Shown piece after piece: positions 7,513 through 11,468 of a stretch of DNA of 11,468 bases. Source of the DNA: Deltaproteobacteria bacterium (GTDB lineage Bacteria; Desulfobacterota; GWC2-55-46). The translations under genes were made by a program, and so were the position numbers. The first letter of the stretch is position 1, and each line of letters opens with the position of its first letter. The stretch covers positions 1-11,468 of the forward strand of contig JACRCJ010000297.1 of assembly GCA_016219075.1 (NCBI GenBank). The letters run 5' to 3'. Under the pieces are notes generated by a model that had not been told where the DNA came from, did not search any database, and saw only the letters and a program-made list of their open reading frames with translations.

Positions 7513-7567
7513 TTTCCTTGGGGGGACCCCCATTTTTAAAGATTCATGGGGGGTCCCCCCAAGGAAA
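7513..7567. repeat. 19-bp perfect inverted repeat, core of a MITE-like element
   Basis: Positions 7513-7531 pair without mismatch with 7549-7567; the stem contains TTCCTTGGGGGGACCCCC and the loop is 17 nt and AT-rich. Outside this core the symmetry continues imperfectly. The arm 7483-7510 and the reverse complement of roughly 7568-7596 agree at most positions (CCCCCAGACCCCCTTCAAAG against CCCTCAAACTCTCTCCAAAA). This is the look of a non-autonomous palindromic element rather than a terminator. I see no transposase and no obvious target-site duplication. Confidence 0.65.
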
Positions 7568-7683
7568 CTAAAAATTTTTGGAGAGAGTTTGAGGGCCTTG
7601 CGGCCTGCAATTTTAAATACATTCCCTCACCAGTATGCGATTAGTCCGGCCAAATGATTCGAGAATTTAATCCGCCGTCCGCC

Positions 7684-7706
7684 AGGACTTTTTATAAAAA
7701 AGTTCT
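7684..7706. repeat. 10-bp hairpin downstream of the WaaE-like gene
   Basis: AGGACTTTTT at 7684-7693 pairs with AAAAAGTTCT at 7697-7706 (one G-U pair, 3-nt loop). It lies 12 bp past the stop of the WaaE-like gene. It resembles, in reverse complement, the hairpin at 7457-7486 (AACTTT, short AT loop, AAAGT), suggesting it is the opposite end of one composite element of about 250 bp. A function as a transcription end signal cannot be excluded, but no U-run follows the 3' arm on the minus strand. Confidence 0.5.
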
Positions 7707-7718
7707 CTCATGCAGCTC

Positions 7719-8477
7719 TTACGGCACTTTGCCGGGGTTGTTTTGCATCTCCCAGAGTTTGGCGTATTTTGACAGGGTGTACGCGGCGTAGAGAAAAGAG
7801 AGTATGGCGCCCGCGGCCCCGTCCAGAAACCCGCCCTTTATCACAAACATCTTGAAGAAGGTGAAAAACGGTCTCAGGAGTATGTCCGTAATCCCGGCCT
7901 TTCTCCCGTTGTCGAACATCTCTTTGGCGGCCAGGGCCGAGTACCGCTGCATCCGTTCGAGGTAGTCGCCCACATCCTTGTAGGTATGGTGGACGAAGTG
8001 GTTTTTAAGGTGCGCCTTCTTTCCTTTTAGCTCTACCGCTTCGTGGACGCTCCTTTCGGAGAAAGCGCCTTTGTCCTTCCTGTAAAGCCTGAGGTTGTAG
8101 TCGGGGTACCAGCCGCAGTGCCTTATCCATCTGTCGCCGAAGTAGTTCTTGCGGGCGATGTAGTAGCCGTCGGCCCCGCCGGTAGCGGCGGCCTTCGATA
8201 TCTCGTCCTTAAGGACCGGGGTGACCCTCTCGTCGGCGTCGATATTCAGGACCCAGTCGTTTTTCGCCCGCCCGGCGATCTGGTTTTTCTGTTTGCCGAA
8301 GCCGAGCCATTTGTCGCTGAAGACTTTGGCCCCGTACTCCCGGCAGATCTCAGCGGTTTTGTCCACGCTGCCGGAGTCCGAGACGAGTATCTCGTCGGCC
8401 CACCTGACGCTTTCGAGGCAGTCTCGGATATTCCCCTCTTCGTTGAGGGTTATTATGGTGACGGATATCTTTTCCAT
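7719..8477 (-). CDS. Family 2 glycosyltransferase, WaaE/KdtX-like (LPS core beta-1,4-glucosyltransferase family)
   Basis: This 252-residue inverting GT-A enzyme matches the WaaE family in length and motifs; in enterobacteria WaaE adds beta-1,4-glucose to heptose I. Features seen are VTIITLNEEGNIRDCLESV at residues 6-24, DEILVSDSGSVDKT at 28-41, GFGKQKNQIA, and NIDADE at 78-83 as the metal-binding DXD equivalent. RSVHEAVELKG and HHTYKDVGDYLERM follow in the acceptor half. The C-terminal third (FFTFFKMFVIKGGFLDGAAG) is hydrophobic and likely sits on the membrane. ATG 8477-8475 has AAAGG five bases upstream. The frame is open 27 codons further to a GTG at 8558, but those residues look unconserved. 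The gene stands alone between two hairpin-rich gaps, so it is probably its own transcription unit or separated by processing. The acceptor sugar is inferred only by family. Confidence 0.88.
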   Translation of the reverse strand: MEKISVTIITLNEEGNIRDCLESVRWADEILVSDSGSVDKTAEICREYGAKVFSDKWLGFGKQKNQIAGRAKNDWVLNIDADERVTPVLKDEISKAAATGGADGYYIARKNYFGDRWIRHCGWYPDYNLRLYRKDKGAFSERSVHEAVELKGKKAHLKNHFVHHTYKDVGDYLERMQRYSALAAKEMFDNGRKAGITDILLRPFFTFFKMFVIKGGFLDGAAGAILSFLYAAYTLSKYAKLWEMQNNPGKVP

Positions 8478-8583
8478 CGGCCTTTCGGTTGGAGTGAGGT
8501 CTCCCCGCGGCTTTTCTGCGGAGGTGCCCAAAGGTACTTCTCTAAGAGACCGAGGCACCCGGGCTTACCGCGTAATGAACCCT

Positions 8584-8668
8584 CCGGGGACTTAAAACCC
8601 CGGGATTTTCAGAAAGTTAAAAACAAACGCTCCGGAAGAATGAACCACCCCGGAGCAAGCTCCGGGGT
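8584..8668. repeat. REP-like palindromes with alternative pairings
   Basis: This part of the 359-bp gap 8478-8836 holds a 6-bp stem CCGGGG/CCCCGG at 8584-8603 and a 10-bp near-perfect palindrome at 8647-8668 (ACCCCGGAGC, AA, GCTCCGGGGT). A third copy of GCTCCGG at 8629-8635 can pair with the same CCGGAGC at 8650-8656, so two mutually exclusive stems are possible. I see no gene here. The pattern is like repetitive extragenic palindromes; attenuation is a remote alternative. Confidence 0.6.
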
Positions 8669-8681
8669 ATCTCGATATACT

Positions 8682-8790
8682 TCCCCTCCATCGACGGGAG
8701 GGGACAGAGGTTAGGGTGGAGTTTTTCACCCCCACCCTAACCCTCCCCCATCAAGGGGGAGGGGATTTAAAATTTACGAAGCGAGCTTCG
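8682..8790. repeat. Three-hairpin quasi-palindromic repeat plus AT-flanked hairpin
   Basis: Three adjacent stems are seen: TCCCCTCC/GGAGGGGA at 8682-8704 (8 bp), TTAGGGTGG/CCACCCTAA at 8711-8740 (9 bp), and CCCTCCCCC/GGGGGAGGG at 8741-8763 (9 bp). The outer two are near inverted copies of each other, so the whole block 8682-8763 can fold as one long cruciform or as three separate stems. A fourth hairpin, CGAAGC/GCTTCG at 8777-8790, has AATTT-type arms on both sides. This is typical of dispersed intergenic repeats; copy number elsewhere is unknown. Confidence 0.6.
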
Positions 8791-8836
8791 AGGAATTTAA
8801 CCCGTAGCGATTAAACGCCTCTTTTTCCAAGGGCGG

Positions 8837-9007
8837 CTACTTAAGCGGCGCCGCCTCGTCCACGAGCATTACCGGGATATCGTCTTTTATGGGGTAGACG
8901 AGGCGGCATTTTTCGCAGACCAGCCCGTCTTTCTTCTCCGTAAGCCTTACCTTCCCCTTGCATTTGGGGCACGCCAGTATTTCCAGAAGCTCTTTGTCGA
9001 TACTCAT
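8837..9007 (-). CDS. Trm112/UPF0434 family zinc-ribbon protein (YcaR-like)
   Basis: This 56-residue protein is full length for the UPF0434/Trm112-like family. Two CxxC pairs, CPKC (Cys13, Cys16) and CEKC (Cys31, Cys34), form the zinc ribbon, and the conserved tail YPIKDDIPVML follows. Eukaryotic Trm112 activates methyltransferases; the role of the short bacterial form is less certain. I chose ATG 9007-9005 because GGAGGG lies just upstream and because family members begin MSIDKELLEILACP. An in-frame ATG at 9052 would add 15 unconserved residues. It lies 56 bp after the LPG_synthase_TM gene and looks co-transcribed. In E. coli the homologue ycaR sits between lpxK and kdsB, so linkage to LPS genes is a recurring context. 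Confidence 0.93.
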   Translation of the reverse strand: MSIDKELLEILACPKCKGKVRLTEKKDGLVCEKCRLVYPIKDDIPVMLVDEAAPLK

Positions 9008-9063
9008 GATACCCTCCGAAGTTTTAAAAAATATGTGCTCGCCGCCTGTCATGCCGGAAGGCC

Positions 9064-10041
9064 TCAGCCCCTGTTATCGGCCGTTTGTCCTTCCATCGCG
9101 CTCTTTTTCCCGCCGAGCCTCACATACTCTACCCCGCCTATGACGCTCACGAGAGCCATGATGGCGAACCACATGAGCGACAGCGTCAGGGCTTGTTCCT
9201 GCGTGGCCCCGGCCCTTGTAAAGAGGAATACGAACGCCCCCTCCCTTATCCCCAGGCCCGATAGAGATATCGGGAGCATCCCCACCGCCGTGGTGAGCGG
9301 GATAAAGAGAAAGAAGTAGCTTAAATCCACATTCATCCCAAGCCCCCTGCCTAAAAACCAGTACCCGATGATCACGCCGCACTGGACGATTACGGAGCAT
9401 ATGAATATCTTTAAGAGTATGTCCCTGTGGCTCTTGTACCCCATCAGGACCTTGTAGAAGGTCTCTATCTTCTGATTTATCCCGTAGAAGCGGACCCTGG
9501 CCAGTATCAACATGACCCAGGAATGGAGAGGGCCTATCCAGATGACAAGGCTCACGGCTAAAAACCCGCCTATGAGGAGGACGAAGAAGCCCGGAAGCCC
9601 CGTGCCCTTTATAAGCGGGTAGCCTGTCAGCAGGGCGAATGAGGTTATGACCATAAGGGCGAAAAACCCGGAGTACCTGTCCATGAATATCGAGGCGAGC
9701 GAGACATCCCCCTTCTTCGTGTACTTGTAGAGGTAGTAGCCCTTGACGAGGTCCCCGCCGACCATGGTCGGCAGGAAGTTGTTGAAGTACATCCCGATGA
9801 AGTATATGGAGAGGAGTTTCCGGTACGGGATATCCAGGTCCTTTTTGAGTATCACCGACCACCTGTAGGTCGATATCGACTGCGTGAATATGAAGAGCGC
9901 GGCCACGAGGACTACGGAAAGCGGATTTACCGAGATAAAGGTCTTCCAGAACGCGCCCAGGTCGATGTTCCTGAAGAGGAAATAAAGTATCGCCAGACTT
10001 ACGCCTACCTTTATCACCGTGGACAGTATGTTTTTGATCAT
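9064..10041 (-). CDS. LPG_synthase_TM / UPF0104 family integral membrane protein (flippase-like)
   Basis: This 325-residue protein is mostly hydrophobic, with roughly seven or eight membrane segments (near residues 8-24, 40-58, 76-92, 125-142, 150-175, 208-230, 238-260, 282-305). It carries two hallmarks of the lysylphosphatidylglycerol synthase membrane-domain family: NNFLPTMVGGD at 87-97 and PISLSGLGIREG at 257-268. Stand-alone members often lie in cell-envelope glycan loci and are annotated as flippase-like or AglD-like, but their biochemical role is mostly unproven. There is no soluble aminoacyl-transferase domain, so lipid lysylation is unlikely. ATG 10041-10039 overlaps the stop of the upstream GT2 as ATGA, so the pair is translationally coupled and probably handles the same lipid-linked sugar. 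The alternative long frame at 9074-10048 is a shadow. Confidence 0.9.
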   Translation of the reverse strand: MIKNILSTVIKVGVSLAILYFLFRNIDLGAFWKTFISVNPLSVVLVAALFIFTQSISTYRWSVILKKDLDIPYRKLLSIYFIGMYFNNFLPTMVGGDLVKGYYLYKYTKKGDVSLASIFMDRYSGFFALMVITSFALLTGYPLIKGTGLPGFFVLLIGGFLAVSLVIWIGPLHSWVMLILARVRFYGINQKIETFYKVLMGYKSHRDILLKIFICSVIVQCGVIIGYWFLGRGLGMNVDLSYFFLFIPLTTAVGMLPISLSGLGIREGAFVFLFTRAGATQEQALTLSLMWFAIMALVSVIGGVEYVRLGGKKSAMEGQTADNRG

Positions 10042-10982
10042 CTCCCAAGCACCTTTTTTACCGTAAATATAGGTTTGCCCTGCGACTCATGGTAGATCCG
10101 CGCAAGCATCTCGCCCAGAAGGCCCATGATCACGAGCTGCACGCCGAGGATGATCAAGAGCACTCCGAGGAATAGTAGCGGTCTGCCGCCAATGTCTTTG
10201 CCCATGGCGAGCTTCTCGAAGCTTAAATACAGGGCGATCAAAAACCCGATGAACCCCAGGACGAGCCCTCCGGGGCCGAACGCGTGAATAGGGCGGGTCG
10301 AGAAACTCTGGAGGAACTTCACAGTGATGAGGTCCAGGACCACCCTTATCGTCCTTGAGATCCCGTACTTCGATTTCCCGAACTTCCTCGGGTGGTGCGT
10401 CGTCTCGACCTCGGTAATGGTGGCCCCGACCCAGCTCGCTATCGCCGGGATGAAGCGGTGCATCTCGCCGTAGAGCCTTACGCTCTTGATGACCTCTTTC
10501 CTGTAGGCCTTGAGCGTGCACCCGTAGTCGTGCAGAAAGACCCCGGTGACCTTCGAGATAAGCCCGTTGGCGATCATCGATGGGAGCCGCCTTGAGAGGA
10601 ACTTGTCGTGTCTCTTCCTCCTCCAGCCGCTCACCACGTCGCAGTCCTTTATCTTCTCGAGGAGTTTGGGGATGTCGGCGGGGTCGTTCTGCAGGTCCGC
10701 GTCCATCGTCACGATGATGTCCCCGCCGGCGTACTCGAACCCGGCGGCCATGGCGGCGGTCTGCCCGAAGTTTCTCCTGAAGGAGACGACCACGACGGCG
10801 GGGTCCTTTTTCTGTATCTCCTCGAGGAGCCTGAAGGTCCCGTCCTTGCTGCCGTCGTCCACGAAGACTATCTCGTATTTCCTCTTGAGCCCCTCCATGA
10901 CGTCCTTTATGGACCTGTAGAGGTGCGGCACGCTCTCTTCCTCTTCGTATACGGGTATCACTATTGAGACGCTCTCTTCCAA
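10038..10982 (-). CDS. Membrane-anchored family 2 glycosyltransferase (polyprenyl-phosphate sugar synthase; GtrB/ArnC/DPM1-like)
   Basis: This 314-residue GT-A enzyme most likely transfers a sugar from a nucleotide donor to undecaprenyl phosphate. SVSIVIPVYEEEESV at residues 4-18, VDDGSKDGT at 41-49 and TMDADLQNDP at 92-101 (Asp94/Asp96) form the catalytic core. RRNFGQTAAMAAGFEYAGGD at 69-88 is typical of the GtrB/ArnC/dolichyl-phosphate mannose synthase group. Two C-terminal membrane helices follow (about 232-252 and 264-288), then the usual EMLARIYHESQGKP. I chose TTG 10982-10980 because GGAGG lies exactly five bases upstream and the start falls just before the first strand. The frame is open to another TTG at 11075, but that stretch overlaps a hairpin and adds unconserved residues. 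It is coupled to the LPG_synthase_TM gene. No partner GT-C transferase is in view. Confidence 0.9.
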   Translation of the reverse strand: MEESVSIVIPVYEEEESVPHLYRSIKDVMEGLKRKYEIVFVDDGSKDGTFRLLEEIQKKDPAVVVVSFRRNFGQTAAMAAGFEYAGGDIIVTMDADLQNDPADIPKLLEKIKDCDVVSGWRRKRHDKFLSRRLPSMIANGLISKVTGVFLHDYGCTLKAYRKEVIKSVRLYGEMHRFIPAIASWVGATITEVETTHHPRKFGKSKYGISRTIRVVLDLITVKFLQSFSTRPIHAFGPGGLVLGFIGFLIALYLSFEKLAMGKDIGGRPLLFLGVLLIILGVQLVIMGLLGEMLARIYHESQGKPIFTVKKVLGR

Positions 10983-10987
10983 AAAAA

Positions 10988-10992
10988 CCTCC
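10988..10992 (-). promoter_or_regulatory. Shine-Dalgarno site deciding a TTG start
   Basis: The minus strand reads GGAGG followed by five T residues and then TTG, an optimal spacing. This is the best ribosome binding site upstream of the GT2 gene and supports the non-ATG start at 10982 over the more distal TTG at 11075. Confidence 0.7.
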
Positions 10993-11063
10993 GTTTCCCT
11001 GACAGGATGAAATAAGTCCTTCCATGGCTTTTTCAGCAACGATTTGTCTGAAGTGAATGGGCG

Positions 11064-11108
11064 TGCCAGCCGCAATCCCGTCGCTTTTGCGGCGGGTCAA
11101 GGCTGGCA
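11064..11108 (-). other. Two-tier stem-loop in the leader of the GT2 gene
   Basis: The outer stem TGCCAGCC/GGCTGGCA (8 bp, 11064-11071 with 11101-11108) encloses an asymmetric internal loop, then an inner stem CCCGTCGC/GCGGCGGG (8 bp with one G-U on the plus strand, 11077-11084 with 11089-11096) capped by TTTT. It sits immediately downstream of a candidate promoter on the minus strand and would lie at the 5' end of the leader mRNA. No U-run follows on either side to make it a clear terminator. It may be a regulatory leader structure or another dispersed palindrome. Confidence 0.5.
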
Positions 11109-11136
11109 AATATAAATGATTTTTCCGTACCATCAA
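11109..11136 (-). promoter_or_regulatory. Candidate sigma-70-type promoter for the GT2 gene
   Basis: On the minus strand TTGATG (11136-11131) and TATATT (11114-11109) are separated by 16 nt, matching 4/6 and 5/6 of the sigma-70 consensus. Transcription would begin near 11102, inside the 5' arm of the adjacent stem-loop, and give a leader of about 120 nt before the TTG start at 10982. The -35 hexamer overlaps the edge of the hairpin at 11135-11166. This is the best promoter-like pair I found, but AT-rich DNA produces such matches by chance. Confidence 0.35.
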
Positions 11137-11187
11137 AATTTTCCGCCATTCATGGCGGGAAATTTTAATTGCAGAACGCTGTTCTGC
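11135..11187. repeat. Two adjacent hairpins in the AT-rich tail
   Basis: Positions 11135-11148 (AAAATTTTCCGCCA) pair with 11153-11166 over 14 bp with one G-U pair and a TTCA loop. Five bases later GCAGAAC at 11171-11177 pairs with GTTCTGC at 11181-11187 around a 3-nt loop. The first has an AT-rich base and GC-rich tip. No coding frame of note crosses them. Confidence 0.65.
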
Positions 11188-11264
11188 CTGGCAAGGAATC
11201 TTTCATTCTTAAAGCTCGCATTATTCCGCCCCTTTGACGGGGTAGCAGACGGCGAGCGGCCAGT
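11188..11264. repeat. Repeat unit, copy 1 (conserved arms, variable hairpin centre)
   Basis: The first 37 bases (11188-11224) match 11402-11438 at 31 positions at a fixed offset of 214 bp. The unit begins CTGGCAAGGAA, contains AGCTCGC, and ends GGCGAGC-NN-CCAGT. CTGG/CCAG and GCTCGC/GCGAGC pair across the unit. The centre differs from copy 2 and here can form CCCC/GGGG. No gene is recognisable in the surrounding 486-bp gap 10983-11468. Confidence 0.6.
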
Positions 11265-11401
11265 CAGCCAAATCTCACAAATTGCTTTTTAAATGTTGGT
11301 ATGCCTGAGACTTCGTTTACAGATTTACTTGCCGTATGGGCACGGGTACTTTCTATTAACGCTAAAAAAAGCCTCGCAATTGCACTCCCTTTTGGTCGTG
11401 G

Positions 11402-11465
11402 CTGGCAAGGAAGATTTCATTTGTATAGCTCGCCTTATCACTTCGTGAGCCGGCGAGCATCCAGT
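11402..11465. repeat. Repeat unit, copy 2 (reaches the window edge)
   Basis: This copy shares both arms with the unit at 11188-11264: CTGGCAAGGAA, TTTCATT, AGCTCGC and TTAT at the left, GGCGAGC-NN-CCAGT at the right. Its centre is shorter and different, forming a small TCAC/GTGA stem around a 3-nt loop. GCTCGCC at 11428-11434 pairs with GGCGAGC at 11452-11458. More copies may lie beyond the window. Confidence 0.6.
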
Positions 11466-11468
11466 GGC

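Noticed and set aside
8584..8606. Rho-independent terminator on the plus strand (CCGGGG/CCCCGG then GATTTTC)
   Set aside because: The stem is only 6 bp with an 8-nt loop and a short T-run, and no plus-strand gene exists here to terminate.
8043..8714. Plus-strand frame of 223 codons opposite the WaaE-like gene
   Set aside because: It is rich in Val/Ala/Pro with no motif, runs into REP-like palindromes, and is antisense to a well-supported GT2 gene.
9074..10048. Minus-strand frame of 324 codons overlapping the LPG_synthase_TM gene
   Set aside because: It is low-complexity, His/Arg/Gly-rich and lacks hydrophobic segments, whereas the overlapping frame has clear family motifs.
10087..11136. Long minus-strand frame of 349 codons overlapping the GT2 gene
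   Set aside because: The translation is extremely Arg/Gly/Pro-rich with no recognisable motif, and it is out of frame with a complete GT2 domain. It is a shadow caused by GC-rich codon use.
11325..11420. Small minus-strand frame of 31 codons with CxC and CPYGK residues, open to the window edge upstream
   Set aside because: Its start lies inside a repeated hairpin unit, the similar MKxSLP start in the other repeat copy ends after 13 codons, and no ribosome site is evident. Coding is unlikely, though not excluded.
11188..11465. Integron attC sites
   Set aside because: The units have conserved arms and variable centres, but the required RYYYAAC and GTTRRRY core boxes are absent and there is no cassette ORF between them.
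11188..11465. CRISPR array
   Set aside because: There are only two units 214 bp apart with imperfect identity, and there is no repeat-spacer rhythm or cas gene.

Overview
This window reads as chromosomal lipopolysaccharide (LPS) or lipooligosaccharide assembly genes from a Gram-negative bacterium. Every gene I can support lies on the minus strand, so transcription runs from high to low coordinates. The DNA is GC-rich with heavy use of AGG (Arg) and ATA (Ile) codons, and the set includes three ADP-heptose-type GT9 transferases, a WaaE-like GT2 and a heptosyltransferase III-like enzyme. A Desulfobacterota- or Nitrospirota-like metagenomic lineage would fit, but that is a weak inference from composition and gene content. 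No 16S or other taxonomic marker is present.

Layout in transcription order. (1) 11468-10983 is an AT-richer, gene-free tail packed with stem-loops and one repeated unit. It carries a candidate sigma-70-type promoter facing the genes. (2) 10982-8837 holds three genes: a membrane-anchored polyprenyl-phosphate GT2, a multi-span LPG_synthase_TM/UPF0104 protein overlapping it by ATGA, and a 56-residue Trm112/UPF0434 zinc-ribbon protein. (3) 8836-8478 is a 359-bp gap of REP-like palindromes. (4) 8477-7719 is a WaaE-like glycosyltransferase. (5) 7718-7428 is a 291-bp gap dominated by a quasi-symmetric, MITE-like set of hairpins. (6) 7427-6219 is a heptosyltransferase III (WaaQ)-like GT9. (7) 6218-6092 holds a 14-bp GC-rich stem-loop. 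(8) 6091-1987 is a tightly packed four-gene block: GT4, NodB-type deacetylase, GT9 and CgeB-like transferase. (9) After a 126-bp gap come a GT4 (1860-664) and a GT9 that runs off the left edge.

Together the soluble enzymes would extend the inner and outer core at the cytoplasmic face of the inner membrane: heptoses by the GT9 enzymes, hexoses or hexosamines by the GT4, GT2 and CgeB-like enzymes. The GT4 plus cytoplasmic deacetylase pair recalls the WabH/WabN scheme of Klebsiella, where GlcNAc is added and then de-N-acetylated. The GT2/LPG_synthase_TM pair suggests a lipid-linked sugar donor branch, but its GT-C acceptor enzyme is not in the window.

I see no phage, CRISPR, transposase, toxin-antitoxin or biosynthetic novelty among the genes. 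The least explained material is intergenic: the palindromic element at 7457-7706, the REP-like cluster at 8584-8790, and the repeated hairpin unit at 11188-11264 and 11402-11465.
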